From: Madurella fahalii | Taxonomy: Eukaryota; Ascomycota; Sordariomycetes; Sordariales | NCBI GenBank assembly: GCA_029876055.1 | Contig: CM056877.1 | Coordinates: 2,356,001-2,420,000 of the forward strand | Length of the DNA: 64,000 nucleotides | Reading direction: 5' to 3' | Shown: piece by piece, positions 33,679 through 45,511 of the stretch | Layout of the letters: every line of letters starts with the position of its first letter | Position numbering within the stretch: the stretch's first letter is position 1 | Notes under the pieces: generated by a model | Database searches by the model: none | What the model saw: the letters and a program-made list of their open reading frames with translations, nothing else | Told to the model about the DNA's origin: nothing | Program-made: the position numbers and the translations under genes

Positions 33679-34794
33679 TCATTTGAGTTTCATCTCCTCA
33701 ATCTTCGCCTGTAGACTCTTCACAACCTCTGGATCGGGTTCTGGATCCACCTTCCTCGGGGTTAGCCGCTGACACTTCGGGTGTGAGCAGCTGGGGCAGG
33801 CTGCTTCGTCTGAGGGTGGCGAGGAAAAGACGTGTTTGCATTCCGAGCATGTATAATGGCCGATCCTCGTGCTAGGAGCATCCCCTGGGTAGCCGTATGG
33901 ATACTTATCCTTCTTGGCTCTATGTGCGTATTAGCTCGAGTTCGATCAATGCGGGCAGCAAGTGTTGGAAAACTTACGGGTCGCGAGGGCAGTCGGTGCA
34001 ACGAGCGTGCTCGCAGCCTTCGCAGGTCTTAGTCTTGCCGGGGAAGAGTCTCTGGCACTGGCAGCACGTTCTCCGTATGCGCTGCCGCGGCTTCCTATGG
34101 ATGAGATCCTGGCCTCCGGTCTTTGCAGGCCGCTTCAGGACAATCTTCCTTGGGGTTGGGTCCCAATCAGGGATGATGGGCGCCTTCTCTGCCCGTTCCT
34201 TGAGGATAGCCGCCCGCCTCTTACGGCTCTCTTCCTTCTCGGCCTCGGTGCGCTTCGGTGGCACACGCGGACACTGCGGGCAGCGGGGGTGCTTGCACTT
34301 GGGGCACTCCTTCCCAAGACCGAATGAGGTGCCGCAGTGATGGCACTTCTTGTGTACGCGCATTCGAATAGGCTTCTCCACGCGCAGAGCGTTACCCTCG
34401 GTTGAGTGCCACTCACTGGGCTTTAGCTCCAAGCCGTACAGTTCGCCGAGCTTCTTCGCTCGCTCCGCAAAGATTTGGGACCTGGGCACCTTGGTAGCTT
34501 CCACGGCCGCTGTCTCGGGGACCTTCGTCGCCGCTGGCTGTGCGGGTTCGCTGTGATATTGGTTAGGTAAGTTACGGTCGCCCGGGTGAAAGAGCAAGGC
34601 GGGCATTACCTCGTGCCTATCGCTGGCGTGGCAGCAGCGCCGGGTTTCGAGCCGAGCGTGGACAGTCGACGAGATGGATCGGCCTTCTTCAGTACGGTCT
34701 TCATCCTTGACAGGACCTTCCCAATTCCCTTCTTCTCCTTCTCCTTCTCCTTCTCCTTCGGGACCGAAGGTCCTCCTTGCGCTGGCGAGCTCAT
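33679..34794 (-). CDS. Protein with three repeated Cys/His zinc-binding modules
   Basis: Three exons (34794-34610, 34550-33978, 33919-33679; introns 59 and 58 nt) encode 332 residues. The N-terminus is basic, with a KEKEKEKEK repeat. Three modules of the form CX2C-X9-13-CX2CXHX2C-X2-C-P-R are visible: C131/C134/C144/C147/H149/C152/C155; C224 or C225/C227/C238/C241/H243/C246/C249; and C277/C280/C294/C297/H299/C302, the last losing its final Cys (QRLTPR). Modules one and two both end CPR. This looks like duplication of a zinc-ribbon unit. The C-terminus is a short helix (VVKSLQAKIEEMK). I do not recognise a named family; binding of nucleic acid or protein is only inference. Confidence 0.82.
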
Positions 34795-37700
34795 GTTGGC
34801 GGTGATTGTTTGTGTTGTGTGATGTTGGGTGATATGGTGTGGTGTGGTCTGGTGTGGTGAGGTTGCTCAGTAGAGCATCGAGTCCTGGTGACGGGAGAAG
34901 GGTTGATATGCGCAGAAGCGGCAAAGAATCGATGTCGGCGCCAATTAAGGCCGGTCGGTACAAGCAAAGTCCCTACACAAACTCGACGGCCGAGACTCGA
35001 CCGAAAGCTTTTCCAAACGTCCTGGTTGGCAATTGAATCGACGAAGGCGATTCGGAAGCTGTTTGCGGCGGGCCCGGGCGCGCAGTCACTGCCGCTGCAA
35101 GCAAAATCCCAGAGGTTCCTGCTCTAGGCAAACTGATTATCGGTTGCCGTGTGCGCGTGGGCCAAAAAAAAAAAAAAAATTGCACACGAAGCCCAGACCA
35201 GGGGACGAGCTGCCCTGTCGTGATGCTGTTGATTCGATGTGTCGTTTCTCCCTCGCAGTCGGTCGGTGGCAGCAAGGGGTGCCACTGCTCCCTCTCTTGG
35301 AAACGAGAGAGGATGAGGCAGCTGGTGTGGGAAGGGAGAGGAGAAGAGGGCGGAGAAGGCACGGATCAGGCCTGGTACGAGAGGCTAGCAAGGATAGTCT
35401 CACTCGAACAGCACCGGATGGGGACGAGGCAGGATGCAGCACGCTAGCAGTAGTGTCGACAGGACAGGCATGGTCCACGCCAATTGCGGAACTGGGACAA
35501 GCACCATTCAAGCAGCCCACATGGGAAGAGACCAGCAGACGTGCCACCGCTTATCAATAGCGCCTGCGACAAACCCAATGCCGCCGAGCCCAGCGCCTGA
35601 TTTAAAGCATAACAGGTTGCGGGCGAGACGCTGGCCAGGGAGCGAAAGCCGGGTGTGCAGGCGTAACCCTAAGCAGGGAAGAACCGAGAGAGCTTGAATT
35701 CCCGTCCCTCGACATTTGCCACTGGCTGGTCCCAGTGCGGCGGGAAGGACGGGAACGCTGGGTGGAGGAACGGAGCTGGGACAAATCACAACACCAAGAG
35801 GCGGTACGTGAATTACATGCCAACTGTAACGTATCGGTTAATCAGGTACAGTGCACGCATTTCCAATATGTAAAAGTACCTCCAACCCATGCTCGTTTTC
35901 TCCACGGAGCAATACAGTGTGATACAGTCTTTGCTGCAGAAATGCCACACCCCCCCAAAACGGTGGACCCCTCTCATCCCCGTCCCAAAAGTCCCCATTC
36001 CAGGTGCTTGGGGCGTGCGTGCGCGAGATGGGCTGCCGACTCCACCGTTCACAAGAGCAGTCGGAGCGAACCAGTCACTTTGCTTGCCTCTCCCTTGGGA
36101 TGCTGTGAACTGCGGGGCAGACCCCTGGTCGCTTCGGAATGGGAAAATCGCCCGGCTTCCCAGAATTTTTGTGTGGGGCTTTCCACGTTGTTAGACCAGT
36201 CACAACAATTGGGAAGCTGTCCATCGACAGGGAATTGCCCCACAGGTCTTCCATCAGCACCGTGAACACATCTTTTTCCTTGTGCGGGTCGGTTGCACAG
36301 GACCGCGCGTAGCCTTCTTTGGGAAGCAGCGGGTCTGCGAATAGCGCCTAGTCGCGCAAAAAAAAGAAAATGTTTATCTCACTGGTTCCGGCTGATGGAC
36401 GACTGTGTCGGAGACCGGCCAGCATCCATCGAGCTTCATTCCCGACGCTTTCTCGGCGCCGTGGCCCGATCAATCTGCCGGAATGCGGGCGCTGATCGGG
36501 CGGGCAGCCGGACACACCTTGGGTACCTTAGCTTCCCATTTCACGGGAACACATGCACACAGTGCAACTCTGCTGTTGGTTTGTGAGAGACGGAAGCAGA
36601 ACAATGCAGTCGGCGACCACTTCGTACCAACCGGGAGGCAACTGCAATTTCGATTAGGTACTCGGGTCGTCGAGATGCGTTGGGTCCTGCAGCTCCCAGA
36701 GCACCCGGGCCAAGGTGCGCGCAATCACCAGCCTAATCGAGTACATGCTCTGATTTGGTATGGCGACTCGGGGTCTCCGGTCCAAGAGCCCCATCACGTT
36801 GCCTCCCAGGTTATTGGTCTCATTCAAGCAGTCCCGTATTTTTCACCAAAAATGATGGTCAGCAAGTCAGCGCCTATTACACAAAAACCGCTTGTTTATT
36901 CAGCAGATACGACTCGCCATCATCTCGCCATCATCTCCCCAATGCTATTACGCAGGACGAGCAGACGCCATGTTATTGGTCCTGTAGAGTGAGTGTCCCG
37001 GATTGCCGGATAAAGCCCTGGGGCCAATCCGGTGCCTCTCCTCCGAGGCCCGAATTTGCGCGATTTTACTGCCCCGCTTCCAGTCGCCAGCCAGGCTGAC
37101 ACGTCAACCTCTGCAACGACCGACAGACACCTTCCACATGTGCCCGCATTAATATAGCGGCAAGAACGGGCCAGGCAAGAACCCCAGACAGGCCGGGTCC
37201 TATGTCGTGTAGAGGCCGGCATTTCCCGGCCGCCACTATGTGAAAACGGACCATGGTGGCCTGGGTGGGAGCCGGCCGACTTCGCAATCGCCCCGCCGCG
37301 TCAATCCTTGCTGTCCAAGGTGTCTTGGTTTGGTATTGTACGGGATTCAAGTAACGTTAACGCTGGACGAAAAACCATCAGCGACGTCAGCAATGTCCCT
37401 CCGGTTAGGACCCGATTGCTTAAGCTCTAATCGGGCCAATTCGTTTCACGACGAAGGTTGTTGTCAATGCCGCAGTCGGTCGATGATACGAGGCTCTGTT
37501 AAAGACAGGTCAGAGGCTGCGGCTCGCTGGTGCTCAGTGTCCGATGCTGTTCATCCAAACAAACGGACAGGCCCAATTGGCTAGACGGGCTGGTCCGCCT
37601 GCCAGGTGTCCCCGCTTTGTTGGCACCGTCTGGCTGGGTACTTGCACCCTGGCAAAGGCAAAGTGAAGTGGGGCCGGGGACTTGGGAACCTCCCGAGCGT

Positions 37701-40647
37701 TGCATTCTTGTGACTCGCCTACAATAATCATCTCGTTGCGCTTTGATCCCGACCGGCGGCCGTCATCACTTTTTGAACTATCCTGCAAGCCCTGTTATCT
37801 GCTCTCGGTCCCAAACTGTCGGGTCCAGCAGCCCTTTCAGCCTGTTTCTCTCCGCTGCGTTCTGGCTTACAGATTCCGGTCGCTCAACACCAGTGCGCCT
37901 TTGGCATCGGGGTGCCTTGCACCACATGGTGCCATTTTGGCCACCACGTCATCCCCTGTGCTAGCCGGAACCCTGCACTCTCTTCATTACATGACACTGC
38001 ACCAAGCGTGTTCCATCCCAACGCCCTGGGATCGGCTGTGAAAGGCGTCGCCATCACAGGGGCAACGCATCATCAGACCTTATCTTCTCCAGCCATCATT
38101 CAGCTCATGTCGTTGACAGGGCACTGATTCAGGTCCATACGGCGCCTAACTGTTGGTCGGTCTGCATGCGGCGTTCACTACCGCCACTACTGGCGCGGTC
38201 GCCGAATGCTATCACCGTGCCCCACCAACTGCTGCAAACCAACTGCAACTTCACCAGGCGCTGCAGCTCTACTGCAGCTCTCAATCGCACTCGGCTAGAG
38301 CCACAACGCCAATAGCAAAAGCAGGAGCTCTGTTGCACCTTTCGTCCCGTGTACTGGCGCAGGGCCGTTTGAACAGCTCGTTTTTACTGTGTGAGCTTAC
38401 CCTGGGTAAGGGCAAACGTCAAGCCCGTAAGTTAGTAGTGTAATGTTTAACACGCCACGATCAAGCCGGAACACGGATCCGGGTTGAGAGGTCCCACTTT
38501 GCCGAACCAGGCGGCGATCTCGAGCCGCGCATCATCCGACGGTGCTTCTTTTCCAAACGGGCCGTTAATTGCAGGTTTGGTGGACTGCCGTTTTTACACA
38601 CAAGGGAGCACTCTCCTCAAACTGTTTCATTTTTCGGTGACCTGTTGGGGTTCAATGTTCCGCAGCAGGCAAGTGATGTAACCCACACCAATTGGGCTCT
38701 TTGAGAAAATGCACCATGTCGGTTGTTGCTTCCCCGGCCCCTGTGTGCATTTCTTAGCGAACCCTCGGGCGCTTTCGAGTCAAAATGGGACTAACGCTTT
38801 TGGTGCGTTGGCCTATCGGCCGCAAGAAAGTCTTTGCCTCTTTAGAACGAGTATCCACAGGATACAACTGGTGACCCCAGATTCACCTTGGCAGGATAAA
38901 ATGCTATGCTATGCCATGGGCAACGCGCTGGCGATGCCGTAGATGGTTTCCATCTTGCGGGGGGTGGCCGGTCGGCTCTACCCGCCCCCGGTCCGGGGCC
39001 CGGATCGAGCAGGTGGTACGCCAGTAGGAAGCGGCCGTTATTCCGCGGGCTGCGGTGCGCTCCCTCAGTTGAAGGATGGATGCTTCCGCCTGTCCATTGT
39101 GAGGCAGGCACAGCAACGGCTGGGGTTCGTATTTACACGTGTAAAATCTCCCAGGCAACCCTGACTTTGAGAACGGCAAGTTTGGATATTCCCGTGGGGC
39201 GGCATTGTAGGGGTCATCCAGACTCACCTGAGTGCTCACAGTCCACAAACACCACAATTTAGATGTTCTGTTGCTGGGGCTCCCTCAAAAATGACCTTGC
39301 CGCTGCATGAGTTTCGGGGATTGAAGATGGATCCGCGGTCGTCCTCCCTGGGTCTGGCCCCACCAGCCTGACATCCGAGAACATAAGCCAGCTGACGGCA
39401 ATCCTATCTCGTCCCATCGAAGAGGTAACGGCCCAGGTTCACGGCATTTGCTGGCTGTGGCGCAACCTGACACGGCATTTAGGACGTTGTCCGGACCGCG
39501 CCGCTCCCTCCTCACTTTCCGGTGGCAAGCGCGGGCCATTTCAGGAACTAATCCCGGAGGGAGAGAACTTCAAGGCCTTCCCGCCCCCGGGGGGGGGGGG
39601 GGGGGGTGTGAATGGGAATGTCGGAGATAGCGCGGGAACTGGAATTTTTTTTTTTTTCAACCCTGTTCGGCTCGTCATCCGAGGGACCCATCCACGTTGA
39701 AACCGACTTGGGTTTGAGACAATAGTCTTCTTTGGAAATAATGATATTATTATAGTAATAATACACGATCCTTTTCTCAAGGCCCAGGGATTTCATGGGC
39801 GGGTATTCTCCCCCAAGCATCGTTGCCTAAGCAGCTCTTGTCTGGCGGCACATGGATGGCAGCGGAGATGGTCTCCGGTGGTACCTCTGGCACGATTTCG
39901 TGCTGTGAGACACTCGTTGAGCGAGATTGGTCGAATATTTCCGTACGTCTGGGTCCGTAAAATAACACGATCAAGTAATTAAAGCCATTCTCATGAGGTC
40001 TTGGGACAGTCTCGTGTAGGATCGATGGTTGTAAACATAGTGCAAAGCTCAAATATTAAAAGATAGTGATGGTTTACCGTCGATGTTCTCGGGAGGCTTC
40101 CGAGATTGCAGCCCGGGCCACCGAGCCCACAACCTTCCAATCGCAAACCACCCGATGAAGGGCAGGTCAGGCTTTGGGTCGGAAACCTCTGCTTTCTCGC
40201 GTGTACCTAGGGAGTTTGTGTTCACAGTGTGTAACAATGGTTAGACGGAGAAATATACTGTATTTTAACCAACCAGGTCCAGGAGAATGCGGCTGACTAG
40301 GCACTAGAGTTTAGCGAGGAGTCACTGAGCTTCCCGGTACATCATATGCACCGCTGCACTATTCGCACGTTCCTGGGGAACCAGAAGAGGGCAAACACTT
40401 CTGGCCCCCAATCTGGAATCTTCCCGGTTGAACACGAACGCGAAAATTTCCTGCTTCCCCGAACACGTCACTCGAGGCTCACATTTGCAACGCAGCAGCA
40501 GTCGCAGCAGCAGTAGCAGCACACCGAAATTGCAGAGCCGCTCCAGCGAACCCACGACGATATTTCTTTTCCTCTGACCACCGTCGACTGTGCAAACCGA
40601 TCTGCACAGCCGAGCAACCCCTCCGTCCGGTTCACGTAGGAAACTTT
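34795..40647. other. 5.9-kb gene-free stretch, the longest in the window
   Basis: It lies between two divergent genes, so both promoters are here. Many short overlapping frames exist on both strands (for example 36405-36992 and 35735-36265), but none has a domain or intron-linked extension. An A16 run (35164-35179), a G18 run (39589-39606), a T13 run (39645-39657) and an AT-rich patch (39735-39770) were noted. A CAG/CTG-rich patch lies at 40490-40525, just upstream of the F-box gene. Confidence 0.45.
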
Positions 40648-43600
40648 ATGCAATCAGGGCTGATCGAGACTCCAAACCGCGAATTTCAGACAAGCAACGC
40701 TCCCCTTTCCCAGCCCAACTCCAGTCAATATGGCCCCTCTCGCTCTCGGTCAAGCTTCCCAGGCGCTCGCTCCCCGCTGCGTGCCCGAAGCACGTCTTCG
40801 GATGCGCTGCGCTCTCCCTGCGCCCTGGACGTCGGCCGGCTCGACCAACAGCCTGGCCGATTGAACGTCGCTGAGGACAAGCCCGCTGCGGGCAACCGAC
40901 TCGTCGCCGCTGGGCAGCGCATCGCAGACTACGAGAATGCAGCCATCCACGCCTTGCCTTGCCCGAATCCCCGCCCGGCTCTGGGTTTCAAGGTCATCAA
41001 CGGCTCGCGCTCCGACGGGGTTCAGCTAACCGACTTCCCGAACGGTTCGTGCTCTGACCGCGGGTACCGTTCGGTGCTGCAGAAGCGGCCGCTGACATGA
41101 AACACTGCAGAGATCCTGACCCAAATCCTGTCCCACCTGCATCCCGACTCGCACAGTGCCGTAGCCCTAGTCTCGAAGCGCTTCTATGCCCTCGTCACCA
41201 CCCCGTATGCATGGCGGGCCGCTTTTTTACGCTACTTTGCCGGGCACGACGCCCTGGCCGCCCCAAAGAAGTCCGGCCAGCAGGGTAGAGAGGCCGAGTC
41301 TCCTGATGTTATACGGTCCGAAGTCCGCTACTTCACGCGCCTGACGTCTCTGGCGTCATGGCGCAGTGAATACCTACTTCGAGCGCGCCTATTGCGGAGC
41401 GTGGTACGCGGAAAGCCGGGCAGTATTGGCGCGTCTACACGTTCCAGCCAGTCTGGCAAGAAGGCCAATGCTGTACTGACCTACAACTCGAAGCTTCCAT
41501 GGATGATCACCAACGTACATGCGGATTTCTCCGGCGGCAAAAAGGGCCCAAGGGTCATCCACGGTGCCACTGATCTCGGCGTGGCAACAGTCAGTGATCC
41601 CACTACGGGAAGGATCGAGAAATGGGGTCTGGACGACCCTTTCTCGTTTCAACAGTTGGACGACGTGTTTCCGAACCTTGATTTCTGGGGTATTGGCGAG
41701 GGCCCGGCAGCTCTTCCAAACGTCATGGACGTAAGCCAGCCCTATGGTCTAGTTGGCGGCGAAGGCTTTCCTGGTGGCCGTGTGTATTTCAAGGCCACTG
41801 GGCAGCTGCGTGGGCGCTACCTTGGACACGGCAACCCCTCGACGAACACGATTCTGGAAGTTCCCAAGATTCCGGAACTGACAGAAGCGATCAGCTCGGT
41901 ATGGATCGCCAAGTCTTCCAATGTCGCAACCATGACACAATCCATGGTTGGGATCATGACCGGGTCCACACTCGGTGTTGTGACGAGCTATGCCCTAGGA
42001 CATGAATCCACTGGTCCCCGATACGGCGATGGGGATATGACCGCTCGATGGGTCCTCAGTCCTGGTGTGCCTATTATTGACATCAAAGTGGATGATCAGT
42101 ATTGTCAGCGTCGGAAAGCTCTTAGACGGGTCTGGGCCGTTGCGTTGAATGCCTTGGGAGAAGTCTATTACCTGACCGAGGTGCCGACTCCCGCCCTTCT
42201 CAAGGGCAAAGCAGAGAACGCGGTCAGGGATGCTTGGCATGCTGGCCGAGCTGCGTACTGGGAGCTAATCGAGTCGACCCGGCGAACGGCACAGCCTGAT
42301 GAATTCGATAAGAATGCGGTCTGCGGCACATATTCTCCCAGGTCCTCAGCCGACTCGATGGGTTTGAGCAGGGAGCAAATCGTCGCCGAGGCTAGGGAGA
42401 TCGAGGCGTTCTTTCGTCTTGCGCCTGCCCACTTTAGGAAGGCGTGCCAGGGTTGGGACATGCTACGCAAACTCGAGGTTGATTTCGCCGCTGGCGACGA
42501 GAATGGCGCTGGAGAGGCCATCTTCGTTATCACGCACGGACACCAGGACGGGGAGCGGGCCTCCGTTCGCAGATTTGTCAAAGGCGGCATCTCCACAGAA
42601 ACACCCAAGCGATCAGGGGCCTTGACTCCGGTTGCCCAACCCGCCGCCAGCGGCAGATCCATCTTCGGGGGGAAAGCGGCGACAGTAGTATCTGAAGCGG
42701 CCGTTCAAGCCGGGATGGATGGGATCAGAGAGACGTCACTCACCTCCGGACTGAGCACTCCGCAGCTTGGATCCATGCCAACGAAAGTGGATAGCGAAGA
42801 ATGGCGTTGCAGCGAGTATCTGTTCAAGCACAACCCCAACACCGGCATCACCGCAAGCGCTGTGGATATGTCCACGTTTGCTGTGATGGCGGCCTTTGAG
42901 GATCCTCTGCATTCCGGGTCGCCGGTGACATTAGCCAGCCTTCCCAGCACCCCCACGTCCAAAAATGCCACGGGTGAAATCCCTGGACGCCGCGCGCGCT
43001 TCCTGGCCGTTGGCACCAGCGCTGGTTCTATCGTTGTGTGGAACATGCGTGACACTGCTTCTCCGGTGGTGAACCCCGTGAGGGTCATCCAGACCGAATC
43101 GCCCGAGATCACCAGCCTCGCAGTGTCTGCGTTATACCTTGTCCACGGGGGCAGCGACAGCCTTGTACAGGCTTGGGACCCTCTGGCATCATCTTTGGAG
43201 CCCATCCGGACCCTCAACGCCAAGTCATCCGGCCGCATCCCGCGCCATATCCTCAATGCTAATCCCGCATTACAGCATGCAAGCTACTTTGCTGTTCGTG
43301 CCATCTTCCTGGATCCGGACCCGGCAGTGCTTCGCGGTATCCTAGCCTTTGGCACGTTTCTCCGTTTCTGGACGTATAGCTCTACGAACCAGGCCCCGGG
43401 CCGAAAACGCCGTCTCCGCCACTCGGACATTCACGGCCGCTTGGCCAGCCGGAGGCACGGCGGCGCCGTGTCGAGCTACATTGCGGCCGAGGAAGCAGAG
43501 CTCCGCCACGAGCAGGAGCACCGCTCCCGCGAGATCAACCGCCTCCGCAAGCGGTTTGGTGTTGGGCTCGGGGAGCTGACCGAGGAGGAAGCGATTCAGT

Positions 43601-44259
43601 ACGCACAGATGATATCCGAGGAGTCGTTCCTCCTAGACGAGCAGCGCCGTCTGAGCGCCAGCGACACCGGCTCCAGTGCCGACGCCGCGTCGTCGACGAG
43701 TAGCCTCGATACGATCACGCCTGAGCTGAGCGTTGCGGAAAACGCCGCTGCCGGCCCGAGCGCTTCGGCGCTTCCACCCCTTGTTGAGGAGGGGACCGAT
43801 GATGATTATGAGGCGCAAATCCAGCGGGCCATTCGGCTGTCGCTGATGGAGGGGGTCAATGATACCGGAGAATCACCTAAGGGCATTAGCTCGGGCGAGT
43901 ATAAGTTCCAGTTTAGGACCAGAAGCAAGGAGGGGAAGAGGAAGGGGAAAGGGAGGTCGCCGTCTAGGTCGCCGCCGGAAAGCGCTAGCGTTGGCACGCC
44001 TGCGCATGTTGCTCTTGATTGTGGGGCCGGGTACGAGGCGGATAGTGTTGAACTGCCTGCCGATATGGGAGTGGATGTTGATGACGATTTGGCGCTTGCT
44101 CTGCGGTTGAGCTTGAAGGAGGAGGAAGCCAGGCAGAGGAGGGTGTCGCGGCAGGCTAGTGCTTCTTCCTGGAGCGTAAGTGAGGAGGATGAGTATCCGC
44201 TGTTGGAGGGAAATGGGAAGGGGAAGGGAAAAGCGGGCGCGAGGGAACCGTGGCTCTGA
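40648..44259 (+). CDS. F-box protein with beta-propeller-like middle and ubiquitin-interacting motifs
   Basis: Two exons (40648-41044, 41111-44259; intron 66 nt) encode 1181 residues. The intron interrupts the F-box, and splicing yields LTDFPNEILTQILSHLHPDS and ALVSKRFYALVTTPYAWRAAF (about residues 127-175). The middle shows WD40-like strands such as FLAVGTSAGSIVVWNM and VHGGSDSLVQAWDP (about 640-760). The C-terminal third has UIM-like helices at about 954 (EEEAIQYAQMISEES), 1029 (DYEAQIQRAIRLSLMEG) and 1122 (DDLALALRLSLKEEE). The layout is like S. pombe Pof10 plus UIMs. An SCF substrate receptor that also binds ubiquitin chains is a reasonable inference. Basic, Ser-rich linkers suggest a nuclear location. 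Confidence 0.88.
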
Positions 44260-45511
44260 CAGAAGTTGAAGCGGAGTTGGCAAGAGGGGGTCGATGGATT
44301 GGGTTCTCTTCTTCATCCCCCATAATACCGATGGGGGTAATTGTTTGCTGTGCTGTTGCATCGAAGTGCCTTTCCAACAGTCCGGGATTACGCAAGTCGC
44401 TAGCTAGCAACATGTTCATGTCTGCGACTTTGAGCTGAGCAGGGTAGTCGGTCGTTCAACACGAGCGAAATTGAATTAGGTTTATATCGGGGAATGACTT
44501 CTCACTACCGGCGATACATTCAACGCTCCCTAATACGTATTACCACATCCCCTCCCCTTATCATGGAGCACTACTCATTTGAGATAGTTTGTATGACCAT
44601 AGAGCCTCGTAAATGGTGTGCCCTGCTACTTCAGAGGCTATAGAGCCCAACAGAGAGTAACCGCCTCAGTTTCCAGTTCTGTTCGTGCTTAACATCAAAC
44701 ACAAGCTAGAGCCCGGTGATCGTAATACTTGGTACTCGAGTGATGTCTTCCCAGTACATGAGTCACCAGGGAAAGTGAATAAACCAATCGAGTGTGGATC
44801 TAAGAACCAACCCATATTGCGGATGAACTAGGTAAGACGGGTACAATCCAGATACCGCCCACCGGTTGCCCTTTTCCTCGACGGCTGGACGGGGCAAGTG
44901 GGAATAGCACGAGACAAACTTAACAGTAAAAGGGACCTTTCACTCCCACGAGGGGTCACGGAGAGCAAGTAGGGCAGATGGTAATCTTAGTAGCGTTTTA
45001 TATGCTATCTGTTGCTTATACACGCTCGCTCGTCGGCACATTTCCAATCCTCGACGAAAGAGTCAGCAAGGCAAAATAAAATGTAAATCCCTTAATTCCC
45101 CTACCTCCTCATCTTCCTGGGCAGCAGCTATATACTCGCCCAGTTCTCCGGGTATCGTACCAAATACACACCAATCGGGCTACATACATCCTATCTGTGA
45201 TCCTTTCACCCCCCCCCCCCCCCCCCCCGGTTCCATCCACGTCGTATACCACGGAGCCGGCCGTCAATCGCGGCCCGCGTAACCAAAGTCAAGGCCCAAT
45301 TGCTCACAGTATGAAAAGGAATACCAAACCCAGACTGGCGCTTTTGTTTCGTTCGCACACACACACACACACAAACCCTGAAGGAAGAGAAATGACAACA
45401 AACACGATTAACTCCTTTGCGCCGTCATCGGAGAGTCTTCGTAACCAAAAAGCAGCCGAGAAGACATCGGGTGCAAAAAGGTGAGAGGGAAATAAAGGGA
45501 GCAAGAACAAC
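44260..45511. other. Convergent 3' region, F-box protein / GPI repeat protein
   Basis: 1.25 kb. It contains a C20 run (45209-45228) and a CA repeat (45356-45375). No coding frame is supported. Confidence 0.5.
45356..45375. repeat. CA dinucleotide repeat
   Basis: Ten CA units, about 140 nt downstream of the GPI repeat-protein stop on the minus strand. Confidence 0.9.

Noticed and set aside
33974..34963. 329-codon minus-strand frame beginning in the upstream region
   Set aside because: It reads unspliced through intron 1 of the Cys/His-module gene. The spliced model with the KEKEKEK exon has proper splice sites and a better start.
36405..36992. 195-codon plus-strand frame in the 5.9-kb gap
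   Set aside because: No recognisable motif and composition indistinguishable from other gap frames.
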